From contig NZ_LIXJ01000004.1 of assembly GCF_001905795.1 (NCBI RefSeq), forward strand, positions 186,001-250,000: a DNA stretch of 64,000 nucleotides. Reading direction: 5' to 3'. This DNA is from Streptomyces sp. CB01580. GTDB taxonomy: Bacteria > Actinomycetota > Actinomycetes > Streptomycetales > Streptomycetaceae. The notes beneath the pieces were generated by a model that saw only the letters and a program-made list of their open reading frames with translations, made no database searches and was not told the DNA's origin. Below are positions 8,840-16,433 of the stretch, piece after piece; the first letter of the stretch is position 1; each line of letters opens with the position of its first letter. The position numbers were made by a program, and so were the translations under genes.

Positions 8840-11140
8840 CTACTCATCCTGCCCCGTCCGTTCCGGTTCCGGAAGGGCTGCGTGATGTTTCCCACCGATT
8901 TGATCGATCATTTTTCCCGAGGACCCTCCGCCGGAAGCTCCCGCCAGCCGGAAATCCAGCGCCGTACAGCGTCTGCCCGCGGAAACCGTGCGGACCGCCT
9001 GGCCGATCGCCTGCCGTGAGCCGACCAGGACGACGAGCTTCTTGGCCCTGGTCACGGCGGTGTAGAGCAGGTTCCTCTGGAGCATCATCCAGGCGCTCCT
9101 GGTGACGGGGATGACGACGGCGGGGTACTCGCTGCCCTGGGAGCGATGGATCGTCATGGCGTAGGCGTGGGCCAGCTCGTCCAGCTCGTCGAAGTCGTAG
9201 TCGATCTTCTCGTCCTCGTCTGTGAGGACCGTCAGCTTCTGTTCGTCCTGGTCGAGGGCGGTGACGACACCGACCGTGCCGTTGAAGACGCCGTTCTCGC
9301 CCTTGTCGTAGTTGTTGCGGATCTGCGTGACCTTGTCGCCGACCCGGAAGACCCGGCCGCCGAAGCGCTTCTCGGGCAGGTCGGGCCGGCCCGGCGTGAT
9401 GGCCTGCTGGAGCAGCCCGTTGAGCACGCCCGCGCCGGCCGGTCCCCGGTGCATCGGGGCGAGGACCTGCACGTCGCGCCGCGCGTCCAGGCCGAACCTG
9501 GCCGGGATGCGGCGGGCCGCCACGTCCACCGCGAGCCTGCCCGCGTCCTCGGTCTCGTCCTCCACGAAGAGGAAGAAGTCCTTGAGGCCCTGGGTGAGGG
9601 GCGGCACCCCGGAGTTGATCCGGTGTGCGTTGGTGACCACCCCGGACTGCTGGGCCTGGCGGAAGATCGTGGTCAGCCGGACCGCCGGAACGGGGCCGCC
9701 GTCGGCGAGGAGGTCGCGCAGCACCTCCCCCGCGCCGACCGACGGGAGCTGGTCGACGTCCCCGACGAGCAGCAGATGGGCACCGGGTGCCACCGCCTTC
9801 AGCAACTTGTTGGCGAGCAGCAGATCGAGCATCGACGCCTCGTCGACGACGACGAGATCGGCGTCCAGCGGCCGGTCCCGGTCGTAGGCGGCATCGCCGC
9901 CCGGCTTGAGCTCCAGGAGCCGGTGCACGGTCGACGCCTCGGCCCCGGTCAGCTCGGAGAGCCGTTTGGCCGCCCGCCCGGTGGGCGCGGCCAGCACCAC
10001 CTTGGCCCGCTTGACCCGGGCCAGCTCCACGATGGACCGGACGGTGAACGACTTCCCGCAGCCGGGGCCTCCGGTCAGCACGGCGACCTTGCGGCTGAGC
10101 GCGAGCCGTACCGCTGCCTCCTGCTCCGGCGCCAGCGACGCCCCCGTGCGCGTCGCGAGCCAGGCCAGGGCCTTGTCCCAGTCGACGTCCTCGAAGGCCG
10201 GCAACCGCTCCTCGGGCGTCCGCAGCAGCCGCCGCACCTGCGCGGCGAGCGAGACCTCGGCCCGGTGGAACGGCACGAGATAGACGGCGGTGACCATCTC
10301 GCCGCCCTCGGGCGACGGCACCTTCTCCCGTACGACGCCCTCCGGGTCCTCGGCCAGTTCGGCGAGGCAGTCGATGACCAGGCCGGTGTCGACCTGGAGC
10401 AGCTTCACCCCGTCCGCGATCAGCCGTTCCTCGGGAAGGAAGCAGTGCCCCTGGTCGGTGGACTGCGACAGCGCGTACTGCAGTCCCGCCTTGACCCGCT
10501 CCGGGCTGTCGTGCGGGATGCCGACGGCCTGGGCGATCTTGTCGGCGGTGAGGAAGCCGATGCCCCAGACGTCGGCGGCCAGCCGGTAGGGCTGGTTCTT
10601 CACGACGGAGATCGAGGCGTCCTCGTACTTCTTGTAGATGCGTACCGCGATGGAGGTGGAGACGCCGACGCCCTGGAGGAAGACCATGACCTCCTTGATC
10701 GCCTTCTGCTCCTCCCAGGCCGCCGCGATCATCTTCGTCCGCTTCGGTCCGAGTCCTGGCACCTCGACCAGGCGCTTCGGCTCGTTCTCGATGATGTCGA
10801 GGGTGTCGACGCCGAAATGCGTGGTGATCCGGTCCGCCATGACCGGGCCGATGCCCTTGATCAGGCCGGAGCCGAGATAGCGGCGTATGCCCTGGATGGT
10901 GGCGGGCAGCACGGTCGTGTAGTTCTCGACCGTGAACTGCTTGCCGTACTGGGAGTGCGAGCTCCAGCGCCCCTCCATCCGCAGGGACTCACCGACCTGG
11001 GCGCCGAGCAGCGAGCCGACCACGGTCAGCAGATCACCCGCGCCGCGACCCGTGTCGACGCGGGCGACGGTGTACCCGTTCTCCTCGTTGGCGTACGTGA
11101 TGCGCTCCAGCACACCTTCGAGGACGGCCATGTTGGACAT
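8840..11140 (-). CDS. recD2: RecD2-type DNA helicase
   Basis: A 766-residue SF1B 5'-3' helicase of the RecD2 (RecD/TraA) type, acting without RecBC. An N-terminal OB-like region and helix-hairpin-helix repeats (IKGIGPVMADRI, VPGLGPKRTKMI) precede the ATPase with Walker A GGPGCGKSFT, DEASMLD, GDVDQLPSVG, FRQAQQSG and the UvrD_C_2 motif TIHRSQGSEYPAV. Two starts are possible, ATG at 11140 (MSNM) and ATG at 11131; the frame stays open upstream but is unlike coding sequence. It ends with a Gly/Ser-rich tail. Role: probably DNA repair. Confidence 0.92.
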   Translation of the reverse strand: MSNMAVLEGVLERITYANEENGYTVARVDTGRGAGDLLTVVGSLLGAQVGESLRMEGRWSSHSQYGKQFTVENYTTVLPATIQGIRRYLGSGLIKGIGPVMADRITTHFGVDTLDIIENEPKRLVEVPGLGPKRTKMIAAAWEEQKAIKEVMVFLQGVGVSTSIAVRIYKKYEDASISVVKNQPYRLAADVWGIGFLTADKIAQAVGIPHDSPERVKAGLQYALSQSTDQGHCFLPEERLIADGVKLLQVDTGLVIDCLAELAEDPEGVVREKVPSPEGGEMVTAVYLVPFHRAEVSLAAQVRRLLRTPEERLPAFEDVDWDKALAWLATRTGASLAPEQEAAVRLALSRKVAVLTGGPGCGKSFTVRSIVELARVKRAKVVLAAPTGRAAKRLSELTGAEASTVHRLLELKPGGDAAYDRDRPLDADLVVVDEASMLDLLLANKLLKAVAPGAHLLLVGDVDQLPSVGAGEVLRDLLADGGPVPAVRLTTIFRQAQQSGVVTNAHRINSGVPPLTQGLKDFFLFVEDETEDAGRLAVDVAARRIPARFGLDARRDVQVLAPMHRGPAGAGVLNGLLQQAITPGRPDLPEKRFGGRVFRVGDKVTQIRNNYDKGENGVFNGTVGVVTALDQDEQKLTVLTDEDEKIDYDFDELDELAHAYAMTIHRSQGSEYPAVVIPVTRSAWMMLQRNLLYTAVTRAKKLVVLVGSRQAIGQAVRTVSAGRRCTALDFRLAGASGGGSSGKMIDQIGGKHHAALPEPERTGQDE

Positions 11141-11386
11141 GCTCCGACGGTATCGGGCGGCACCGACATCGCGGGACGGGGGCTTCGCCGGACGTAGGGG
11201 CGCGGCTCGGAATGCCACTCCCCGGGTACTTCGGGGCCCCTCCGGGGGATCGGGCCCGGACCGTTGCGCACGGGGAGCGCGATCGGAATGATCAATGGGC
11301 GCGACGAGGAGGGCGCCTCCGAAGGAAAGAAGGGGAGCGCCTTCGAAGAGCGAGAAGATGAAAGGAAGATCAAAGAGGGAGATGCT

Positions 11387-11929
11387 TTGAGATACGCCGA
11401 TGGTCCGAGCATGCAGTGCGCCGTCCATGTCGAGGCGGCCGTGCCGCGGGTGTGGGACATGGTGACGGACATCCACCTGCCGACCCGGTTCAGCCCGGAG
11501 TTGAAGCGCGTCGTCTGGCTCGACGGGGCGGACGGTCCCGTGGTGGGTGCGCGCTTCGAGGGCTTCAACCACAACGACAGGCTCGGCGATTGGCAGACCG
11601 TCTCCCAGGTGACCGAGGTGGCGGAACGGCGCGCGTTCACCTGGGCCGTCCTGGACGTGAACGGGCGGTACGGCGAGGCGACGCTGGACCCGGAGCGATG
11701 CCTGGCGTCCTGGCGCTACGAGATCGAGGCCGAGGGCACGGGCACCCTGTTGCGGCAGACGGTCCGCCTCGGGCCGGGTCGCAGCGGGCTCACCGTGGCC
11801 ATCGAGAAGATGCCGGACCGGGAAGAGGAGATCATCGCCTTCCGGCTGAAGGATCTGCGTGCCGGAATGGAGACCACCCTCGACGGCATCAGGACGCTCG
11901 CCGAGAAGGACGGTCGAGGCGGCGACTGA
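11387..11929 (+). CDS. SRPBCC (START-like) family protein
   Basis: A 180-residue cytoplasmic protein with the helix-grip fold used by polyketide cyclases and lipid-binding proteins. MQCAVHVEAAVPRVWDMVTD and the PTRFSPELKRVVWLDG segment are typical of the first strand and helix; the C-terminal amphipathic helix is LKDLRAGMETTLDGIRTLAE. GAGGGA at 11375-11380 fits the TTG start at 11387, and an internal ATG at 11411 is an alternative. It is divergent from recD2 with about 250 bases between. The ligand cannot be told from sequence. Confidence 0.78.
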   Translation: MRYADGPSMQCAVHVEAAVPRVWDMVTDIHLPTRFSPELKRVVWLDGADGPVVGARFEGFNHNDRLGDWQTVSQVTEVAERRAFTWAVLDVNGRYGEATLDPERCLASWRYEIEAEGTGTLLRQTVRLGPGRSGLTVAIEKMPDREEEIIAFRLKDLRAGMETTLDGIRTLAEKDGRGGD

Positions 11930-12040
11930 CCCGGAAGGCCGACGCCCGGCCGGAACGACCGAGCCGAGGCGGGACCGGTGGCCGACCGGCGCCGAAGCCG
12001 GAAGGACCGACGCCGAAGCCGCACCGAATCGGTACGGCTT

Positions 12041-12125
12041 CAGCGGGCTTCGGTGGGCTCCGGCGGGCTTCGGCGGGCTTCCGGCGGGCTTCCGGCGAGC
12101 TTCCGGCGGGCTTCGGCGGAGCCTC
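12041..12125. repeat. GC-rich 11-12-base tandem repeats
   Basis: Variants of GGGCTTC(C)GGC are repeated about seven times between the SRPBCC gene and a decayed hydrolase. A related GACGCCGAAGCCG motif recurs at 11985-12020. The interval 11930-12133 otherwise holds nothing recognisable. Confidence 0.6.
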
Positions 12126-12133
12126 GTTGGGCC

Positions 12134-12304
12134 TCAGTGGGGCTTCACGTACTCCACCTTCACCACGTCCGGCACGTCGGCCGGCTTCTCCCGACCGGTC
12201 AGGAGCGGCTGCGTCGACATGTCGCCCGTGAGGTAACGACGGAAGAAGGCGACGGTGTAGCTCGTGGCGATCCGGCGCTGGGTGACCTCGTCGAGCCCCT
12301 GGTG
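12134..12304 (-). pseudogene. C-terminal remnant of an alpha/beta hydrolase
   Basis: The minus strand encodes about 56 residues: HQGLDEVTQRRIATSYTVAF, then FRRYLTGD and a stop after VKVEYVKPH. This matches the last helices of secreted alpha/beta hydrolases, whose catalytic His precedes such a helix. Upstream the frame breaks into repeats and no N-terminal part is found, so the gene is a fragment. Confidence 0.6.
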
Positions 12305-12354
12305 CCGTCCACGACGCGCGGCTCCTTCCTCTCAGGCGTCGCTCCCAGGAGCCC

Positions 12355-12420
12355 GTGCCACCGCTTCCGGGAACACGTGTCACCGCTTCCGGGAACACGC
12401 GTCGCCGTTACCGGGAACAC
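12355..12420. repeat. three 22-base tandem repeats
   Basis: Units GTG(C/T)CACCGCTTCCGGGAACAC at 12355, 12377 and a diverged third at 12399. They abut each other without spacers, so they are not a CRISPR array. Confidence 0.75.
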
Positions 12421-12555
12421 TCCTGGTAACTTCCGTGCGGCACGGAACTGGCCACCAGACGCACCCGAACCAGCGCCAACTCCCTTGTCGGACCGTACGC
12501 TTGAGACGTCTGCGCGTTTCCCTCCGAAACGTTCGGCCCCAGGGGGAGGTCGTAC

Positions 12556-12957
12556 ATGCAGGCTTCGGAACTGGCCGCGCGTGCAGTGCGGGTGCTGAGC
12601 GGGGACGCGCCGTTCCCGCCCTCCGCGCCGACCTCCGCATCACCGCGACCGGCCGCCGCCCCGTTCCCCGCCGTCCCCGATGCGGCCGACGTCAGGAAGG
12701 TGTGGCTGCTGGGCTTCCCGCAGCTGCTGCTGGCCTACGTCGTCATCGTCCTTTTCACACGGCTGAACGGGCCGGGATGGCTGACGGCCCTTCTCCTGCT
12801 CGCCTCGACCGGCCTGGCGGCCTACGGAGCCTGGTGCGGTATCCGCCTCCTCCTGCGCCGCACGAGCAGCGTGCCGCTCATCGCCGGAACCGTGGTCGAC
12901 GCGCTCGTTCTGATCAGGCTGGTCATCTGGCTGACCTCAGGAGCAGCGGCGTTGTGA
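12556..12957 (+). CDS. small integral membrane protein, unknown function
   Basis: A 133-residue protein starting at ATG 12556 after GGGGGAGG. Residues 1-45 are Ala/Pro-rich and soluble. Three hydrophobic segments follow: VWLLGFPQLLLAYVVIVLF, WLTALLLLASTGLAAYGAW and LIAGTVVDALVLIRLVIWL. No catalytic motif is seen. The arrangement suits a small inner-membrane protein of unknown role. No operon partner is apparent; the next gene converges on it. Confidence 0.7.
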   Translation: MQASELAARAVRVLSGDAPFPPSAPTSASPRPAAAPFPAVPDAADVRKVWLLGFPQLLLAYVVIVLFTRLNGPGWLTALLLLASTGLAAYGAWCGIRLLLRRTSSVPLIAGTVVDALVLIRLVIWLTSGAAAL

Positions 12958-12969
12958 CCTCCGGCCACT

Positions 12970-13293
12970 TCACCGGGGCCCTGTCGGACCCAACTGCACG
13001 AGCCGGACTCCCCGGCTCTCCGCGATCCGCTTGACGTCCCGCAGGGACTCCGTCAACCGCGATGCCAGGAAGTGCAGTTCGCTGCCGGTCACCCGCCCGT
13101 CCGCCAACAGGGCGTCGGCATGACCGAGCAGGTCGTCCGCCATGCCGAGCTGAATGCTCTCGATGCCGTCGGCCATCCGCGACACATGACCGGTTCCGTC
13201 CCCGATGGCGTAACACGGCCCGCCGTCCGCCCTGGTCCAGGGCAACAACCGCACGGTGCCGCAGCCATCCGCCCCTCCCTCCTGCCCGGTCAC
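12970..13293 (-). CDS. conserved-looking small hypothetical protein
   Basis: A 107-residue soluble protein starting at GTG 13293, with GGAGG seven bases upstream; the frame is open further upstream without a ribosome site. The C-terminal two thirds is predicted helical (MADGIESIQLGMADDLLGHA, then LHFLASRLTESLRDVKRIAE). No family is recognised. It diverges from the XRE/DUF397 pair, a place where such pairs often carry an accessory gene. Confidence 0.6.
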   Translation of the reverse strand: MTGQEGGADGCGTVRLLPWTRADGGPCYAIGDGTGHVSRMADGIESIQLGMADDLLGHADALLADGRVTGSELHFLASRLTESLRDVKRIAESRGVRLVQLGPTGPR

Positions 13294-13565
13294 GCGGCGG
13301 CCTCCGCCGCTCGGTGAACGGTGACGGGACCTGCCACGTACACACAGGAGTACGGCCGGGCAACAGCCGGGGCCGGGCGCACCAAGCTCACCAACGACTT
13401 GGTGAGTCGGCGGACGAGATACTTCATGACGACGTGCTCTCCTTACGCAATTGCCCACGAACGGATGCGTTCTGTGGCGACCTCATCACAGAGTGGGGTC
13501 GCGCCTGCGTACGCTCAAGGAGTTCGGGCTTGACACCGCGCTGGTCAGAAGAAGGAGTTGTGCCG

Positions 13566-14402
13566 ATGGCGATGGAACGGAGGCCGCGCACGCCGAGGGA
13601 GAAGTACGGGGAAGAGCTGAGACTGAGGCGGGTCGCGGCCGGGCTGACCCAGGAAGCCTTGGGCGACCAGGTGGTGTGCTCGCCGACGTTGATCAGCCAC
13701 TACGAGGCGGGGCGACGACTGCCGAAGCCGGATGACGCGCAACGGATCGACCTGGCGCTGAATACTGACGGGTTCTTTGTCAGGTGGCTGCGGGATCTGG
13801 ACTCCCGGTTCGCCCTCTACTTCTCGGCGGTGGCGGAGCTGGAGCGCGAGGCTTCAGAGATCCGCCAGTACGGGGCAGCACTCATCCCCGGAATGCTCCA
13901 GACCGCCGACTACTCCCGAGCGGTGTTCCAGGCCTATCGCCCCAACTACCGCAAGGAACAGCTTGACGAGTTCGTCGTCAGCCGCGCGGAGCGTGGTCGG
14001 ATCCTCACCGAGTCACGAACACCGGTCGCCTGGACACTGCTCGACGAAGCGGCGCTCCGGCGTCAGATCGGCGGCCCGGCCGTGATGGCGGAACAGCTGC
14101 GCAAGATCGCGGACATGGCGGATGCCGGCCGTCTGCGGCTGCATGTGCTGACCCTGGCGGCTGGAGCACACGCCCTACTGGAGAGCATGGTCTACCTTCT
14201 AGACTTCCTGGACGCCGCGCCGGTCGCCTACGTCGAGGGTCTTCTCACCGGAAACCTCATGGATGAACCGGCGTTGGTCGAATCGTGCCGAACGGCCTAC
14301 TCTCTCGCCCTGAGTGATGCGGCCTCGCATCGAGAGTCCGTAGACCTCGTCAGGACCATCGCGGAGGAGCACCAGCATGCACACCAATCTCAGCGCCACT
14401 GA
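13566..14402 (+). CDS. XRE-family regulator with DUF5753 (Scr1 type)
   Basis: A 278-residue DNA-binding protein. The helix-turn-helix lies at residues 18-70 (RRVAAGLTQEALGDQVVCSP, then SHYEAGRRLPKPD). The DUF5753 domain follows with ALIPGMLQTADYSRAVF, RAERGRILTESRTPVAW and LLEGLLTGNL-like blocks. AAGGAG at 13552-13557 fits the ATG at 13566. The next gene, a DUF397 protein, overlaps it by 26 bases. Such pairs are widespread in Streptomyces and affect development and antibiotic production; some work like toxin-antitoxin modules. A decayed piece of a paralogue lies at 15231. Confidence 0.88.
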   Translation: MAMERRPRTPREKYGEELRLRRVAAGLTQEALGDQVVCSPTLISHYEAGRRLPKPDDAQRIDLALNTDGFFVRWLRDLDSRFALYFSAVAELEREASEIRQYGAALIPGMLQTADYSRAVFQAYRPNYRKEQLDEFVVSRAERGRILTESRTPVAWTLLDEAALRRQIGGPAVMAEQLRKIADMADAGRLRLHVLTLAAGAHALLESMVYLLDFLDAAPVAYVEGLLTGNLMDEPALVESCRTAYSLALSDAASHRESVDLVRTIAEEHQHAHQSQRH

Positions 14403-14598
14403 CTCGACGGTCTACAGCGGCTGGTACAAGTCCAGCCACAGCGGAGGAGCGAACGGCGAGTGCCTTGAGGTCGCACGCGGCCACGCCACCGTCCCCGTCC
14501 GCGACAGCAAGACCCCGAACGGCCCCGCGCTCGTCTTCTCGACCGACGGCTGGACGACATTCGTCGCGGCGGTCAAGGGTGACAGCCTCGGAGCCTGA
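14377..14598 (+). CDS. DUF397 domain protein
   Basis: A 73-residue partner of the upstream XRE regulator, overlapping its 3' end by 26 bases, so translation is probably coupled. The domain is complete: WYKSSHSGGANGECLEVARG, VPVRDSKTPNGPALVFS and WTTFVAAVKG. DUF397 proteins bind or antagonise their cognate DUF5753 regulator. The 178 bases after it hold nothing recognisable. Confidence 0.9.
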   Translation: MHTNLSATDSTVYSGWYKSSHSGGANGECLEVARGHATVPVRDSKTPNGPALVFSTDGWTTFVAAVKGDSLGA

Positions 14599-14776
14599 AC
14601 CGCCCTACGTCGAGCCGCGCAACCGCACGCCGCACCAACCTGATTGCGGTTGGGCCATTCATGGCAATGGCATCCCTCGCTCCTGGCGAGACATACAGGG
14701 CTGCCGCAAGGCCGCAGACGGCCCGAACCGCAGGCATACATCCGTAGTCAGTCACGGCCTCCCCGACGGGGCTGCT

Positions 14777-15148
14777 TCACGCAGGGCGGAACCCCAGCGT
14801 CCTGCTTGCTTCGATGGAGATCTTCAGGAGTGCCTCGTGACCGCTGGGAGGAGTACGGAAGCCGTGGCTTCGCGCAGCGTCAAGAAACTCCTGCGGCAGG
14901 TCGATAACGTATCGCTCGACGTGTGGCGCCAAGTCCTCACGCCAAACAAAATGACCGTCGGTGAGCAACGGTGATCCACCTGGCACATGGAAGGCCCCTT
15001 CAATGACATCCGCTGTCATTTCCATAACATCGAAGATGGGGTAACCCGACTTCAGGTATTTGACTACGTCGCGAACCGGATACTTCCCTGCTCCTGATTG
15101 AGGAGGAGGGATAGGTTCTCCCCAGGAAGATTCATATCCTGGATCCAT
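14777..15148 (-). CDS. small hypothetical protein, candidate immunity gene
   Basis: A 123-residue cytoplasmic protein starting at ATG 15148. It reads MDPGYESSWGEPIPPPQSG, then a YPVRDVVKYLKSGYPIFDVM segment, GSPLLTDGHFVWRED and ERYVIDLPQEFLDAARSHGF. No catalytic pattern is seen. It lies at the end of a minus-strand toxin/immunity tract and is lower in GC than the surroundings, which suggests an immunity gene for a lost or displaced toxin tip. This is inferred from position only; no family is recognised. Confidence 0.55.
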   Translation of the reverse strand: MDPGYESSWGEPIPPPQSGAGKYPVRDVVKYLKSGYPIFDVMEMTADVIEGAFHVPGGSPLLTDGHFVWREDLAPHVERYVIDLPQEFLDAARSHGFRTPPSGHEALLKISIEASRTLGFRPA

Positions 15149-15230
15149 CTCTCAGTAAAAGCCGATGAGCTTCATGTCAACCTCCTGTGATAGGAAGGCA
15201 TGTTCGCCAATATCCACCATTAAGGTAGGG

Positions 15231-15338
15231 CAAATTGGCGAGTGCGTTATCAGTCACGCGGAACGCAGTCGGCTTCTCACCGAGTCAAGGACACCGGCTG
15301 CCTGGACTCTGCTCGACGAAGGGGCTCTCCGGCGCCAT
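15231..15338 (+). pseudogene. fragment of a DUF5753 regulator
   Basis: In one frame the plus strand encodes ECVISHAERSRLLTESRTPA followed by AWTLLDEGALRR, closely matching FVVSRAERGRILTESRTPVA and AWTLLDEAALRR in the intact regulator at 13566. Nothing before or after continues the domain. It overlaps the tail of a broken immunity-like gene on the other strand. Confidence 0.75.
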
Positions 15339-15424
15339 ATGCGGCTCAGCGGTCTCGACCGACCTCCAGCCGGAAGGTCCCGTACCTCGTCCGCGCGGAG
15401 TCCGCCCGCGCGCTGCGGGCAGGA

Positions 15425-15638
15425 AGGGAACGCGGGCGGAGTCCTCAGTGGAAGCGAACTTCCCCGGCAGTTCGAATTCGGCACCGGCCAGTTCCCGGCT
15501 CTCCGGGTCGAATCGGAGGACGTCGGGCGTGTCCCACAGCCATTCCTGGCTGCCGAAGGTGGCCAGGAGGAACCACTCACGTTCCTTCACATCCGTGTAG
15601 TACGCGACACGCACGGAGTTACCCGAGAACCGGGGCAT
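15425..15638 (-). pseudogene. broken immunity-like gene
   Basis: From ATG 15638 the minus strand encodes MPRFSGNSVRVAYYTDVKER, then EWFLLATFGSQEWLWDTPDV and ELAGAEFELPGKFASTED. It has the composition of a small soluble immunity protein and stands directly behind an orphan RHS tip. After about residue 70 the frame runs into unrelated sequence opposite a regulator fragment, so the C-terminus seems replaced. Family unknown. Confidence 0.5.
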
Positions 15639-15658
15639 GATGGGCAGCGGTGCGCCCG

Positions 15659-15830
15659 TCACCGTTTCCAGTCGTTGTCGAAGGTCATTCCCATGGTCAC
15701 GGACCTCGCACTCAGAGCCCTTTTTGGCGTGATGTGAATATGCGCCCCTTTGGTCGCCCAGTCGGAATCTACCGCGGATGCCCGAGGCTTGCATGGCTTC
15801 AGCCCCAGAGGATCGGGCCAGGTATGAGGG
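15659..15830 (-). pseudogene. orphan RHS C-terminal toxin tip, frameshifted
   Basis: The minus strand reads IPHTWPDPLGLKPCKP, matching the RHS junction NPHIWFDPLGLGPC of the full gene at 16434. It continues DSDWATKGAHIHITPK. At the run ccctttttgg (15718-15727) the frame shifts; the alternative frame continues KKGSECEVRDHGNDLRQR. The first frame stops at 15659. Such orphan tips are stored or left behind when RHS toxins swap their C-terminal module. There is no start codon or RHS core. Confidence 0.65.
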
Positions 15831-15962
15831 ATTGCCACACAGGCCGCCTGGCCCCGGCCTACCACTCACCACTTCAATAACCAGGATCAGTCGTTAAATT
15901 CACACATCCATTGAGCAGTGGGAACGGTCCGCACGTCCGACATTGGAGAGCCTGATCGATTT

Positions 15963-16379
15963 TCAAGTGGTGTTCGGGAAATTGGAAAGGAACCCTTCGA
16001 CCTCTGATTCGATATATGGAGACAGGTCTCGAAGAGCCGTCAAGATTTCCCTGAGATCTTGGGCCAGACGTGGCATGGCCTGCCATGTTTCCGGGCTCCG
16101 GGTCAGGACGGCAGACAGTAGATCATCATCGTAGAAACCCCCTTCCGCCTGAGAATGCGCAGTATCTCGTAGCGTCTTCAAAGCCATCGGGATTAGCCAC
16201 GGCAATCCCACGTCTTGGCCAATCAGTCGTCGCATGTCCTCGATGGTCAAACTTTTGATGGGACGCTTGCGCAAGGCGTGAATGCTCTTGACGAGACCTG
16301 TCACGTTCGGCGAAGGCTCGGGCCATTGATGACCGTCAAGTTCTTCCAATGAGAGTTCTTGATTGATGGGTTCGCTCAC
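15963..16379 (-). CDS. CdiI-type immunity protein of the RHS toxin
   Basis: A 138-residue cytoplasmic protein encoded right after the RHS toxin. It shows the contact-dependent inhibition immunity pattern: LEELDGHQWPEPSPNVTGLV, LRKRPIKSLTIEDMRRLIGQ, GLPWLIPMALKTLRD, then GGFYDDDLLSAVLTRSPETW. It should bind and neutralise the toxin tip to protect sister cells. GGAAAGG five bases upstream favours the GTG at 16379; an in-frame ATG at 16409 is the alternative. Base composition is lower in GC than the RHS core, consistent with transfer together with the tip. Confidence 0.8.
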   Translation of the reverse strand: MSEPINQELSLEELDGHQWPEPSPNVTGLVKSIHALRKRPIKSLTIEDMRRLIGQDVGLPWLIPMALKTLRDTAHSQAEGGFYDDDLLSAVLTRSPETWQAMPRLAQDLREILTALRDLSPYIESEVEGFLSNFPNTT

Positions 16380-16433
16380 TGTGACCTTTCCTTTGATCTG
16401 GCTTGCCATTTCATCGAGGGACTCATTGGTTGC

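Noticed and set aside
9146..11197. A 683-codon plus-strand frame opposite recD2
   Set aside because: Antisense shadow; all helicase motifs lie on the minus strand.
12355..12420. Possible CRISPR-like repeat cluster
   Set aside because: The 22-base units touch each other with no spacers and there are no cas genes.
15285..15872. A 195-codon minus-strand ORF taken as one protein
   Set aside because: Its N-terminal part is out of frame with the RHS junction, and its end lies opposite a regulator fragment; it is better explained as a tip remnant plus a broken immunity-like gene.
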